A stretch of DNA of 64,000 nucleotides from Arthrobacter methylotrophus (GCF_039539965.1 NZ_BAABED010000001.1:806001-870000); one strand, 5' to 3'. Counted from the stretch's first letter, positions 8,242 through 16,031 are shown. The notes: generated by a model not told the origin, from the sequence alone. Numbers and translations: made by a program.

Positions 8242-8772
8242 TCACCGCATGTATGGAGCCCATGCGTCCAGCATGGAGACGACGTCCCGGATTTGTCCGT
8301 TGGCCAGGGTCTCTTTTTCGTCGCAGGCCTCGCTGCTCGCGTCTTTGCAGGCTACAGCTGCGTCAATGGTTGAAAGTGGGGTTAGGTCTGTGATCGCACG
8401 ATCTACGAGCTTCTTTACTTCGGGGCTTGGTTTTGGAAGGGCCACGATGTCTCGGATGGCATTTTTCGCCGTGAGAGTTACGGTGACAACCGTCATGCCG
8501 CACGTCATAACCTTGATCTGATCGGCGGTGCTCTTACCAAGGACTCGCGCTATGCCACACTCCACTATGTTGGTGTTGTAATCCCGCCAGACTTTCTGGT
8601 TTTCAGAGAGGATGCTCGCGAATTGGGCGGGCGTGGCAGTCTGTACCGGCGATGGAGTTGGAGAACTTGGGGTCGCAGCGGGCGGCTGTGCTGATGCGCT
8701 TCCGCAAGCGGAGAGCGCTAACCCTGCCCCGATCGCGAGCGCAACTAGTTTCTTCATGTGTCCTCTGCTCAT
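8242..8772 (-). CDS. Putative lipoprotein of unknown function
   Basis: About 176 residues. The N-terminus MSRGHMKK then a hydrophobic stretch ending ALSAC is a lipoprotein signal peptide with a lipobox cysteine near residue 23, followed by a Ser/Thr/Pro-rich spacer (about 25-45). The mature part is mostly helical and has four cysteines (IVECG, VMTCG, AACKD, EACDE segments), which could pair as two disulfides. I recognise no family. Start 8772 has GGGGA 5 bases upstream; the ATG at 8757 (MKK) is nearly as good. It lies in the island on the same strand as the TM2 and DUF2510-like genes, suggesting a cell-envelope cargo set. Confidence 0.65.
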   Translation of the reverse strand: MSRGHMKKLVALAIGAGLALSACGSASAQPPAATPSSPTPSPVQTATPAQFASILSENQKVWRDYNTNIVECGIARVLGKSTADQIKVMTCGMTVVTVTLTAKNAIRDIVALPKPSPEVKKLVDRAITDLTPLSTIDAAVACKDASSEACDEKETLANGQIRDVVSMLDAWAPYMR

Positions 8773-8990
8773 GAGATTCCCCGTTTTTCTGTGTGCGAGC
8801 CCTTCGGTGGCTCGGGTTGATCGTAAGTTCTCAAACGACTCGACAGGGCTCCTGAGCCAGCCGGCATAAGGCACGCCGTCCGGTGGAGCCACTACCACTT
8901 CCTAGATAGCTCGCCATGCTGCTGGCTCCCAATCACTCGAGACCGCGGCTCTCCCTTTAGCGACGACGCGGTCGGGGGAGGTTCCGGATA

Positions 8991-9887
8991 TTACTGCTTT
9001 TCTTCAACGGAGATGGTCCAGCTGTCGAAGTTCGCCGCAGTAACGTCGAGGTAGTACTTACCCGCGCTCTTGTGGACAGCGGTTTCGCCAGACTCGTCCT
9101 TGGTGAGCATCTTGACTGGGATGCCGCCGTCCTTCGTCTTGTCCTTACCATCGTCCATCAGGTAGATCGCCCCGATGGCCGCGGGCTGCCCGTTGAGGAC
9201 CTTCCCGCCGGTGAACGTGTACACAAGACGGGTTTCTGTGCCCGAAAGCTGGAACGACTGACTCGCCGCATCAGTTGAACCGGCGAGTTCGGCAACCTTC
9301 GTCCATGTGGCCGGGGCTGCGGGAGCTGGCGGGGCCGCGGGAGCTGCAGAGGTAGCTGCCGGGGCCGCTGCAGGAGCAACCGAGGAGGCGGGCGCCGAGG
9401 AGCCGCCAGTAGTCGACTTGATGATGATGCTTAAGACCACAACGGCGAGGGTTACGATGAGGGCGACTTTTTTGTGCTGGTCATAACCCGCAAGCTTGTT
9501 TCCCCGCTTGTCGGTCTGCTTGTTCGTCAGCACAAGAATCAGGTCAATCAGAGCCCAGATGCCGACGCCACCAAAGGTGAGCAGCTTCAGAATGCCGGTG
9601 CCGACCTTGCCCAGGCAGAAACGGTCAATACCGAGACCGCCCAGGAGGAGCGAGAGCAACCACGTCGTGAGGAACGACTTGTTGCCGACGACGGGGCCGA
9701 GGGGTGCGCCAGGGTACATCCCCGGAGCGCCCTGGTAAGGAGCGCCCTGATAAGGTCCGGGAGCGCCAAGGTATGCACCCTGTTGCGGGGCGTATGGGCC
9801 CTGTTGTGGCTGGTAGGGGGCTGCCGGAGGGTTGGCGCCTTCTGGGTACGCCGATGGAGGGCCTGCAGGAGGGATGTTTTGACTCAT
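8991..9887 (-). CDS. TM2-domain membrane protein with Pro/Gln/Gly-rich tail
   Basis: 298 residues. Residues 1-68 are disordered and Pro/Gly/Gln/Tyr-rich, with repeats of the type PYQGAP. Residues 70-130 are a TM2 domain: [22 protein letters not shown] with two helices and the GIDRFxLG turn, then [13 protein letters not shown] third helix (about 147-162) is followed by an Ala/Pro-rich linker and an exported beta-rich domain of about 100 residues ending ISVEEKQ. AAAGGA lies 7 bases before the ATG. TM2 proteins with such tails are common and functionally obscure in actinobacteria. It is part of the island's envelope-protein cargo. Confidence 0.75.
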   Translation of the reverse strand: MSQNIPPAGPPSAYPEGANPPAAPYQPQQGPYAPQQGAYLGAPGPYQGAPYQGAPGMYPGAPLGPVVGNKSFLTTWLLSLLLGGLGIDRFCLGKVGTGILKLLTFGGVGIWALIDLILVLTNKQTDKRGNKLAGYDQHKKVALIVTLAVVVLSIIIKSTTGGSSAPASSVAPAAAPAATSAAPAAPPAPAAPATWTKVAELAGSTDAASQSFQLSGTETRLVYTFTGGKVLNGQPAAIGAIYLMDDGKDKTKDGGIPVKMLTKDESGETAVHKSAGKYYLDVTAANFDSWTISVEEKQ

Positions 9888-10033
9888 TGGATTCCTTTCA
9901 AGGGGTGTCCGGCTTCGGGCACATGGGATGCGTAGTGATGGGTTCCCCGCTGGCCTAGTGGTTCAGACGGAAGTGTGCGGGGGTGGCCGTGTGAGCTTTC
10001 GTCAGTCTGCACGGCTGCCGGGGACTTCGTGTG

Positions 10034-10390
10034 TTAGCGCTTTTCGACCGCGGCATGGAGCCATATGCAGAATCCAACAGCGGCCAAGGCCAGCCCCAGG
10101 CCAATGACAAGGAACGTGCCAATAGTTGGGCCACCCTGTGTTGCGTGACCGTAACCGTCGGTGAAAGTCGTACTTGCGGCCAGGAAGCCGAGGAAGATGC
10201 CGAGGACGGCAATCAGGCATCCAGCGATGATCCAGCCGTTGCCCCGCCGTTGCCGTGGTGCCTCTGGCCCCGCCTGCAGGGCTTCTGGCGGGGCGAAAGG
10301 CCTAACATCGCTGCTCGATGCATTGCCGTCCCAGTAGCGTGTCTGGGGCGCATTGGACGGGTCCGGATACCAGCCGGCCGGATTGATCAT
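10034..10390 (-). CDS. DUF2510-type membrane protein
   Basis: 118 residues. The N-terminus MINPAGWYPDPSNAPQTRYWDG matches the short GWYPDP...RYWDG motif of DUF2510, found at the N-terminus of many actinobacterial membrane proteins. A low-complexity linker leads to two membrane helices (about 53-73 and 88-110). The ATG at 10390 follows GGGGGA by about 9 bases; an in-frame upstream extension lacks a plausible site. Function unknown. It shares strand and style with the adjacent TM2 protein. Confidence 0.7.
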   Translation of the reverse strand: MINPAGWYPDPSNAPQTRYWDGNASSSDVRPFAPPEALQAGPEAPRQRRGNGWIIAGCLIAVLGIFLGFLAASTTFTDGYGHATQGGPTIGTFLVIGLGLALAAVGFCIWLHAAVEKR

Positions 10391-10485
10391 TCGTGTCTTC
10401 CCCCAATTCTGCGAATCGGTCCAGGCCGGACCTTCGGCAATATTAATCCCGCCGCTGGGAAATAGGCGCATTTGTGGCGCAGGAT

Positions 10486-10740
10486 TTACAAAAGTGGCCG
10501 CCGTGTCCTGCGGCGCATGGACTGCGGTAGCCGGGGTGGGGCTTCGGATGCGGCAAGGATCGCGGCTAGGTGCTGCTCAGTGAATCGCATCGTGCGCGGC
10601 CCGAACTGCAGGTAGGGCCATTTGCCGGTGCGGGCGTTGGTGCGGATGGTGTCGGGTCGAAGTTGGAGGATTTCAGCCAGCTGGGTAACGGCATAGACCC
10701 GTGGCGCGGTCTCTTCGGCAGGGGTAGTCATTAGGGGCAC
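10486..10740 (-). CDS. Excisionase-like helix-turn-helix protein
   Basis: An 84-residue basic protein with a MerR/AlpA-like winged-helix pattern: YAVTQLAEILQLRPDTIRTNARTG, then KWPYLQFGPRTMRFTEQHL, as in small DNA-binding excisionases and helix-turn-helix family 17 proteins. The GTG at 10740 has AGGA 9 bases upstream; an ATG at 10731 is the alternative. It lies about 750 bases from the right repeat and is the natural candidate for the element's recombination directionality factor, although a role as a transcriptional regulator is equally possible. It appears intact, unlike the integrase. Confidence 0.65.
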   Translation of the reverse strand: MPLMTTPAEETAPRVYAVTQLAEILQLRPDTIRTNARTGKWPYLQFGPRTMRFTEQHLAAILAASEAPPRLPQSMRRRTRRPLL

Positions 10741-11068
10741 TTTCGATGGTCCTGTTGATTTCTAAGGATGAAGATATGCTCCCTAGGAGGTCAAAAGACC
10801 AGTGCGGAAATTGGCGACCGCAAAAACCGTGGTTCTTTTCCACGCGTACGGCAAATCGTCTCCCTACCTCCGGTGGTCACGGCGAGGCCGAGGCTGCGAT
10901 CCACGCCGTAGCTTCGCTAGCGTAACCATTCCCGATTGATGCTCTTCCCGAATCGAACCGTGACCGCCGGAGTTCCTCGGAACGGCGGAACGAAAGGGAA
11001 GGGGAACCAGGCCCCTTCGATTAGGCCCCTTTTGATGACCTGTCAGTGAGGCATGACATTCTTGCTTC
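10741..11068. other. Non-coding stretch in the island
   Basis: No convincing gene. It contains a small GGTC-AAAA-GACC hairpin near 10787 and a bulged hairpin at 10964-10988 (CCGCC/GGCGG and GTTCC/GGAAC arms). The left part probably holds the promoter of the HTH gene; nothing else is recognisable. Confidence 0.4.
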
Positions 11069-11347
11069 ATGATCGTTGGTTGCTTGGTTCTCACCATCGT
11101 TGGGTTTGTTATTCCGGTCGCCGCGGCCGTAGTGGCTTATACGAGGTTCTATCCTCAAATGCCGGATCCCGCCCCGAACGTTACGACGACTTATGACGAC
11201 GTGGAACGGTGGATGAAGCACGATATTCCGGAGTTATTCCGGTCCCGGAAGGCTGCGCTCAAGTGGCCGGCACTTTGGGCAGGTTTCGGACTTCTCTGCA
11301 GCACTGCGGCGAGCGTGTTGTCGCTGTTAGTTCCGCCCGGGTCGTGA
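11069..11347 (+). CDS. Small two-helix membrane protein
   Basis: 92 residues: an N-terminal helix (about 2-24, VGCLVLTIVGFVIPVAAAVVA), a central soluble loop rich in acidic and aromatic residues, and a second helix near the C-terminus (WAGFGLLCSTAASVLSLLV). No family recognised and no clear Shine-Dalgarno sequence, so the start is uncertain. It is the last coding sequence before the right-end arm sites of the island. The topology argues for a real gene, but this is the weakest of the intact island genes. Confidence 0.45.
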   Translation: MIVGCLVLTIVGFVIPVAAAVVAYTRFYPQMPDPAPNVTTTYDDVERWMKHDIPELFRSRKAALKWPALWAGFGLLCSTAASVLSLLVPPGS

Positions 11348-11376
11348 GGTCCGGAACGGCGGATAGATGGACGCCT

Positions 11377-11407
11377 AGTCCGCAGAAAGTCCGTAAGAGG
11401 TCCGCAA
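11377..11407 (+). repeat. Putative integrase arm-type sites, right end
   Basis: AGTCCGCAG at 11377, AGTCCGTAA at 11388 and GGTCCGCAA at 11399 have the same 11-base phase and orientation as the left set at 6144-6174. They lie about 90 bases inside the right 48-bp repeat. Confidence 0.6.
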
Positions 11408-11498
11408 AGCGTCGAAATCGGCCAACCGCCACCAACTCTAAAAACCCCTAGAACCCGCGGAACTCAGCATCCGCCAACCATGCGTTGACATATCCCGT

Positions 11499-11546
11499 AC
11501 GTTCAACGAGAACGTGTTCTGCGATTCGTTCGATACCCGGCTCTAG
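11499..11546 (+). repeat. Right attachment site (48-bp direct repeat, copy 2)
   Basis: Exact copy of 6036-6083, in the same orientation, 5463 bases away. It reads as the last 15 codons and TAG of the kinase-GH3 gene with no gene body in front, i.e. a remnant created by integration. A terminator-like hairpin follows directly. Confidence 0.9.
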
Positions 11547-11552
11547 CTTGTG

Positions 11553-11584
11553 ACGGCCATTCCCGGCGACAAGGGAATGGCCGT
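11553..11584 (+). terminator. Displaced terminator of the kinase-GH3 operon
   Basis: Perfect 12-bp arms (11553-11564, 11573-11584) with an 8-nt loop begin 7 bases after the TAG of the right repeat, where a terminator for the fusion gene would be expected before the island inserted. No T-run follows. Confidence 0.65.
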
Positions 11585-11668
11585 TGCATGTTGGCGCGGG
11601 GCGAGCGTGGCAGCCAGCGATATCGATTGACTCGGTACATTGTCGTTGCCCGGCAGTAGTATTCCGGC

Positions 11669-11938
11669 ATGCCTGAGCAGCCCGAATATCCCGCGCCGTT
11701 GAATTCAGTGGGCGCCCCGCCTCCGCGTCAGACGGAGCCGCTATCCACTGTTTCAAGGGTGCCTGTCATCGCCAAGCTCGTATGGCCGAAATACCTTCAA
11801 TACGTTCCGGCCATGGTCACCCGGACGGCGGAGGGCAAGGTCCTGGTGCAGTGGTGGCCGAACCCGTTCGGATCGGGGACGCGGCTCACCTGGCTGAAAG
11901 ACACGGACGTCCGGGCGGAGCTGCGCTACGAACGGTGA
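11669..11938 (+). CDS. Small conserved-looking hypothetical protein
   Basis: 89 residues: a Pro-rich N-terminal third followed by a compact segment WPKYLQYVPAMVTRTAEGKVLVQWWP and RLTWLKDTDVRAEL that reads like a small beta-barrel. No family recognised; no strong ribosome site. It lies just outside the island on the ancestral chromosome side, convergent with the SRAP peptidase gene. The codon use and clean C-terminus favour a real gene; an alternative + frame through the same bases is less protein-like. Confidence 0.5.
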   Translation: MPEQPEYPAPLNSVGAPPPRQTEPLSTVSRVPVIAKLVWPKYLQYVPAMVTRTAEGKVLVQWWPNPFGSGTRLTWLKDTDVRAELRYER

Positions 11939-11955
11939 GTGCTACGAGCGGGGAC

Positions 11956-12690
11956 TCAGGCGGCCGGGTTCGCGACGTCCACCAAGCGGGTGTTGTCGTC
12001 GAGGAGTTCCACTGGCCTCAGTGTCCATGACGACGCCAAAGCATACGCATCCCCCAGCAAGGCATCCAAGAGGGCCTGGCCCCGGGTTTCCTTGGGGTCG
12101 ATCCAATCGTCGATCATGTCCGGAGAAATCGGCACCGGGATCCTGTCATGCAAATGGTGCAGTCTCTCGTGGACGCCCTCCGGAGGGGAATCCATGGTCA
12201 GGATTGAGCAGGACAAACGCCATGCGCCGGGCGCGGACCTGTCCTCGATGCTCTCGTCGCGCCACGGAGCAAACAATCCCGCGAAGGTAATCAGTTCATC
12301 GCGTGGTTCAACAATGTAGCGCTGCTTGGGATCCTTGCGTCCAGGTCCCGATTTCTTCCATTCGTAGTAGGCGGAGGCCGGAACGACTGCCCGCCACTTG
12401 GGCAGGGAAGCCCTGAACGCCGGGATCTGGCCTGCGGTTTCAGAACGTGCGTTCCAGGTGGGTACCTTCGAATCGAAGAACTTGGAGAAGGACGGAACCA
12501 AGCCCCACCGGCCCGCGGCGAGCTCCCGGCCCACCGCGCCGTCTTCGGCCCGCCCCCGCAAAAAGACCACGGGATCAGTCGGATTGATCTGGAGGGTCGG
12601 CGAGGGGTAGTCGATATCGCCGCGCAGTACAGCGCCGAGCTTCCTCGAGAGGTAATCTGCTTCGAAACCGACACTGAACCGACCGCACAT
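11956..12690 (-). CDS. SOS response-associated peptidase (SRAP/YedK/HMCES family)
   Basis: 244 residues starting MCGRF, whose Cys2 becomes N-terminal after Met removal and forms a thiazolidine link with abasic sites in single-stranded DNA. Also seen: NARSE, the YYEWKK segment with the conserved Glu, and HDRIPVPI with the catalytic His near the C-terminus. Length and order match the family. The start is fixed by the MCGRF motif, although the frame remains open upstream. It should act at replication forks to shield abasic sites. It stands alone, divergent from the universal stress protein. Confidence 0.92.
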   Translation of the reverse strand: MCGRFSVGFEADYLSRKLGAVLRGDIDYPSPTLQINPTDPVVFLRGRAEDGAVGRELAAGRWGLVPSFSKFFDSKVPTWNARSETAGQIPAFRASLPKWRAVVPASAYYEWKKSGPGRKDPKQRYIVEPRDELITFAGLFAPWRDESIEDRSAPGAWRLSCSILTMDSPPEGVHERLHHLHDRIPVPISPDMIDDWIDPKETRGQALLDALLGDAYALASSWTLRPVELLDDNTRLVDVANPAA

Positions 12691-12809
12691 ATCGACATTC
12701 TTACCTAGCGCTTGGGACGACGCCAGTCCTCGACGACGGGCTTCGTGCAGCTTTCTGGAGCAAGATAGAAGAACCCGTATCCTGACAACCCGGAAATTTG
12801 GAGGGCCCC

Positions 12810-13346
12810 ATGAGCAATCCGCGTGGCGACGACACGCCGTTGGCCAAAGGGCGGCCGTCGAGGTTGGCCGGGCCGGTACTGGCAGGGGTGCTCCCGAACC
12901 AGCCTGCAACCGTGGTGGAGAAAGCTGCGGAAGTGGCGCTCAGTGCCGGGTTGGAACTGGTCCTTGCCTTTGCTGATGTCACGAACTTTCCTGCGGCGGG
13001 GGACCGGGACGGGCATCTCGCGGCCCAGCCGATCGACCCCGACGGAATCGACGACGACGCCGCGGCCATTTCGGAGTCACTCCAGTCCCGTATCGCGGAC
13101 CAATTGCGCGGTACGGCGGTGCAGTGGTCCTTTGTCAGGCTCGCCGGCGAGCCTGCGAGATCATTGGGCCGGTATGCCGCGAGCATCAACGCTTCCATGA
13201 TCGTGGTGGGAACCAAGGAACACGGCCTCGGCCCGCGGTTTGAGGGACTGGTCACTGGATCGGTAGCCTTGCACTTGGCCCATCGCCAAAACTGCCCCGT
13301 GCTCATGGTTCCCTTGGGCCGTCATGACGCAAGCAGTGATCAATGA
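12810..13346 (+). CDS. Universal stress protein family protein
   Basis: 178 residues with the UspA fold: strand LAGPVLAGVLPNQ, helix VVEKAAEVALSAGLELVLAFAD, the pattern RYAASINASMIVVGTKEHGLG and the closing ATP-type loop FEGLVTGSVALHLAHRQNCPVLMVP. GGAGG lies 5 bases before the ATG at 12810. The stop overlaps the first crcB start by four bases (ATGA), so the three genes form a coupled operon. A regulatory or stress role beside the fluoride exporter is likely; no biochemical activity can be assigned. Confidence 0.88.
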   Translation: MSNPRGDDTPLAKGRPSRLAGPVLAGVLPNQPATVVEKAAEVALSAGLELVLAFADVTNFPAAGDRDGHLAAQPIDPDGIDDDAAAISESLQSRIADQLRGTAVQWSFVRLAGEPARSLGRYAASINASMIVVGTKEHGLGPRFEGLVTGSVALHLAHRQNCPVLMVPLGRHDASSDQ

Positions 13347-13846
13347 AGGACAGCAGCACCGCACCGACCGGCGCCAAAACTCCGGAGGCGCCCCCGACTG
13401 ACAGGCCTTCGCACCGCCCGCTCCATCTGCACGGACGGTTCGTTCTGGTCGTCGCGGCCGGAGGAATCCTGGGGGCTTCGAGCCGCTACGGATTTGGCAT
13501 GGCCCTTCCGGCGCCAGATGCGTGGCCGCTGCCCACCTTGCTCATCAATCTGACGGGCGCGCTGGCGCTTGGCTGGCTCCTCGAAGAACTCGCCCGGAGC
13601 GGTCCCGACGCCGGTCTCCGGCGGGTTGCCCGGTTGGGCATCGGAAGTGGCTTCCTCGGTGCCTACACCACCTACAGCACCCTGGCCCTGGACTCCGTGC
13701 ATCTCTTCGGCGCAGGACGCGGAATGGGCGCTGTCTGGTACCTCGCGGCTAGCCTCTTTGGTGGTGCAGCGGCCACTACCCTCGGTATTTGGCTTGGAGC
13801 CTTGCGGCACAAATCCGCCGAAAAGAAACGGAATAGCCCGCCATGA
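13343..13846 (+). CDS. crcB: CrcB/Fluc fluoride channel subunit 1
   Basis: 167 residues, four membrane helices after a Pro/His-rich cytoplasmic N-terminal extension of about 30 residues. Fluc signatures: GGILGASSRYG, the helix-2 INLTGALALG Asn, and GFLGAYTTYSTLAL carrying the Na+-site break and the phenylalanine-box region. Flucs are dual-topology dimers that export F-. Two tandem genes indicate a heterodimer of oppositely oriented subunits. Start and stop overlap both neighbours by four bases, so translation is coupled. Confidence 0.92.
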   Translation: MKDSSTAPTGAKTPEAPPTDRPSHRPLHLHGRFVLVVAAGGILGASSRYGFGMALPAPDAWPLPTLLINLTGALALGWLLEELARSGPDAGLRRVARLGIGSGFLGAYTTYSTLALDSVHLFGAGRGMGAVWYLAASLFGGAAATTLGIWLGALRHKSAEKKRNSPP

Positions 13847-14211
13847 CCATCCTTCTGATCGCACTCGCGGGCGGAGCGGGTGCGGCCGCCCGGTTCGTGA
13901 TGGATGGACTTGTCCGTTCTTGGGCCAGGACTGCGCTGCCTCTGGGCACCATCTTCATCAACGTTTCCGGCTCGCTGCTCATGGGGATCTTGGCGGGGCT
14001 GGTGATGACAAGGCAGGCACCTGAGTCCCTGCAGTTGATTCTCGGCACTGGATTCCTTGGCGGATACACGACTTTCAGCACGGCAAGCCTTGAAACCGTC
14101 AGGCTCATCCAGAGCGGCCGGACGGGCCTGGCCCTCCTCAACGGAGTGGGCACCATGGCCGCTTGCGTGGGAGCCGCAGCGGCCGGCGTCGGGCTGGTTT
14201 CTTTGCTCTGA
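13843..14211 (+). CDS. crcB: CrcB/Fluc fluoride channel subunit 2
   Basis: 122 residues, the usual size for a Fluc monomer. Seen: GGAGAAARFVMD, INVSGSLLMG with the conserved Asn, and GFLGGYTTFSTAS. It overlaps the preceding crcB by four bases (ATGA). It lacks the long N-terminal tail of subunit 1, consistent with two specialised halves of an obligate heterodimer. No fluoride riboswitch was found ahead of the operon. Confidence 0.92.
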   Translation: MTILLIALAGGAGAAARFVMDGLVRSWARTALPLGTIFINVSGSLLMGILAGLVMTRQAPESLQLILGTGFLGGYTTFSTASLETVRLIQSGRTGLALLNGVGTMAACVGAAAAGVGLVSLL

Positions 14212-14238
14212 AACCGCCTGTCCCGCAAGGGAAATCGT

Positions 14239-14757
14239 TCAGCTGCCCCAAGTCTCTGCGTCTTCGAAAGGCGCTGAAGCCTCCACCCTGCCCAGGGGTG
14301 AGAGGCGGCTCGCGATCCTGGCCAAGTCAACTGGCTGGATATCGCTTCGGTGGACCGGATCCTGGGCTGGCTCCCAATCCAGCGGGCCATGTCCGATCAG
14401 GAACAGGGTGATGTCTTGCTCGCATAGAACATCGACCACGTTGGTGAATCGCTGCCAGGCCGCCGCGGATCCGATAGATGACTCCCGATTTGGTGAGGGA
14501 ACGCCGTCGACCACCCAGGCCTTGAAGTCCCCGGCTAAGGACTCATAGTCCGCCGTCGACGTCGGGCCGCCGCACAATTCGGCAAAGCCGATCCAGAGGA
14601 GGTCGTCGGCCGCTTTGACCGTGATCCCGTGGGTTGTGGGAGTGAGCACCCTCTCTTGTGACGCCGACGGGCGAAACAAGCCGAAGGCCCCCAGCTGCGC
14701 CGGCGTCCCGGGTGTGATGATCCAGCCTTTGCTGAAGCCCTCCTGGCCGGGAGTCAT
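14239..14757 (-). CDS. AFG1/ZapE C-terminal domain protein lacking the ATPase core
   Basis: 172 residues that match only the last third of AFG1/ZapE-family AAA-type ATPases: a GWIITPGTPAQLGAFGL entry segment, the conserved LCGGPTSTADYESLA, WQRFTNVVDVLCEQDI, and DLARIASRLSPL. The Walker A and B region is absent, and the upstream bases are corA, so nothing was simply cut off at this locus. The ATG shares its A with the corA stop (TGATG, 14755-14759), so it is translated with corA. It may be a solo regulatory or partner-binding domain, or a relic kept by coupling. An internal loop differs in length from usual family members. Confidence 0.65.
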   Translation of the reverse strand: MTPGQEGFSKGWIITPGTPAQLGAFGLFRPSASQERVLTPTTHGITVKAADDLLWIGFAELCGGPTSTADYESLAGDFKAWVVDGVPSPNRESSIGSAAAWQRFTNVVDVLCEQDITLFLIGHGPLDWEPAQDPVHRSDIQPVDLARIASRLSPLGRVEASAPFEDAETWGS

Positions 14758-15752
14758 CAGAGCCAGCTCTTCCGCTTGAAAATGGTGTACATGAGCAACG
14801 ATGCGACGACCATCAGGCCGATCGCCATGGGATAACCGTAGGTCCAATGGAGCTCGGGCATGATGTCAAAGTTCATGCCGTAGAGCCCGGTAACGAAGGC
14901 CGGTGCGAAGAAAATCGCTGCCCACGATGAGATCTTCTTGGTTTGTTCGTTTTGTGCTGCGCTCGCCTCGTTCTGCCGGTTCGCGGTCAGGGTGCCATCG
15001 AGGGTCAAGGCGTTCTGCAGCAGGTCGCGGAACCCGTTGGCTCGGGAAATGACTTGTTCGACGTGGTCCTCCACATCGCGGAGTTTGCGCTGCAGCTCTA
15101 TGTCGACACCGTATTTCACAAACCCGCGTTTGAGGGCGGCCATCATCTCCGGGAGCGGGGTGATGGCGCGCTGGAACTGGATGACCTCGCGGGCGAGCTC
15201 ATAGATGCGCCGGGAAACGGTGGGGTCACCGCCGAAGAGTTGGTCCTCGATCTCGTCAATGTCGTTTTCCAGCCCGGAAATCACCGGACCGTAATCGTCC
15301 ACCACTTGGTCAAGCAGTGCATAAAGGACGGCTTCGGGCCCATGGCGCAACAGCTCCGGTTGTTGTTCCAGATTGCGCCGGACCTGGGCCACTCCGGGGG
15401 TTTCCGCGTGGCGGACCGTCACCACGAAGTTGCTTCCAGTGAAGATGTGAAGCTCGCCGAATTCCACGGTCTCCGTTTGATCCAGGTATCGCGCGGGCCG
15501 GAGGACCGTGAAGAGGTTGTTGTCGTAGCGTTCAAGCTTGGGCCGTTGGTGGGCATTGACGGCGTCCTCGACGGCGAGCAAGTGCAGGCCGAACTCGGCC
15601 GCCACTGCCGCCATTTCGGTTTCGTCCGGCCGGTACAGGCCTATCCACACCATTCCGCCGTGGGCAGCCAGCGTTTCGACGCTTTGCTCGAGACTGTCCG
15701 GAGTAGCGGTCCGGATGCCGTTCACGTAGACGGCGTTATCAATGATGGTCAC
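14757..15752 (-). CDS. corA: CorA-family Mg2+/Co2+ (or Zn2+) transport protein
   Basis: 331 residues: an N-terminal cytosolic alpha/beta domain, a long helical stalk (about 150-270), then two C-terminal membrane helices with the GLYGMNFDIMPEL signature loop containing the selectivity GMN. It ends with the basic IFKRKSWL tail. Forms a pentameric channel. It follows a small membrane-protein gene by 18 bases, and its stop overlaps the start of the AFG1/ZapE-like domain gene. Start as annotated gives MTIIDNAVYVNG; the upstream site is unremarkable. Confidence 0.9.
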   Translation of the reverse strand: MTIIDNAVYVNGIRTATPDSLEQSVETLAAHGGMVWIGLYRPDETEMAAVAAEFGLHLLAVEDAVNAHQRPKLERYDNNLFTVLRPARYLDQTETVEFGELHIFTGSNFVVTVRHAETPGVAQVRRNLEQQPELLRHGPEAVLYALLDQVVDDYGPVISGLENDIDEIEDQLFGGDPTVSRRIYELAREVIQFQRAITPLPEMMAALKRGFVKYGVDIELQRKLRDVEDHVEQVISRANGFRDLLQNALTLDGTLTANRQNEASAAQNEQTKKISSWAAIFFAPAFVTGLYGMNFDIMPELHWTYGYPMAIGLMVVASLLMYTIFKRKSWL

Positions 15753-15770
15753 GAGGCCATTCTCCTCCCG

Positions 15771-16031
15771 CTACTGCCACGCCCCGATGATTGCACCGGC
15801 GATAGTCATGGCCACGATGTCGTGGCCGGAATCGATCACGGTGACCGCGGACGGCCTACCCGCGAATTCATTGTTGATGACGTGGCCGCCGGCGCGGAAG
15901 ACGACGGACATCACCAGCGCAAAGAAGGCGCCGGCCATGCCTCCGTGCACACCCACCTTGACGATAAGGACAGCCAGCAGGATGCTCGTCACCGACGCCG
16001 CCACGATCATGGGGACCCAAATAAGAGCCAA
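15771..16031 (-). CDS. Small membrane protein between lrp and corA
   Basis: About 86 residues, strongly hydrophobic, three predicted helices: IWVPMIVAASVTSILLAVLIVKVG, MAGAFFALVMSVVF, and a C-terminal MTIAGAIIGAW. A TTG at 16031 is the likeliest start, 14 bases after the Lrp gene stop; a Met seven residues in is the alternative. The long frame further upstream is the shadow of the Lrp gene. Family not recognised. The tight spacing suggests one transcript with the Lrp-type regulator and corA. Confidence 0.55.
   Translation of the reverse strand: MALIWVPMIVAASVTSILLAVLIVKVGVHGGMAGAFFALVMSVVFRAGGHVINNEFAGRPSAVTVIDSGHDIVAMTIAGAIIGAWQ

Larger units (their letters stand above)
6084..11546. mobile_element. 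Degenerate 5.46-kb integrative element / genomic island
   Basis: The interval between identical 48-bp repeats (6036-6083, 11499-11546) carries a broken tyrosine integrase next to the left repeat, a Xis-like HTH protein toward the right end, matching sets of three 11-bp-phased repeats inside both ends, truncated fragments of a hydrolase and a surface protein, and small lipoprotein or membrane cargo. Integration was into the 3' end of a protein gene, regenerating its coding sequence; the gene's presumed native terminator sits beyond the right repeat. No replication, transfer or phage structural genes are seen, so it is either a satellite-type element or a deletion remnant. Confidence 0.85.

Noticed and set aside
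12690..12809. Fluoride riboswitch ahead of the USP-crcB-crcB operon
   Set aside because: The conserved riboswitch core (GGCGAUGG with its pseudoknot partner) was not found in the spacer.
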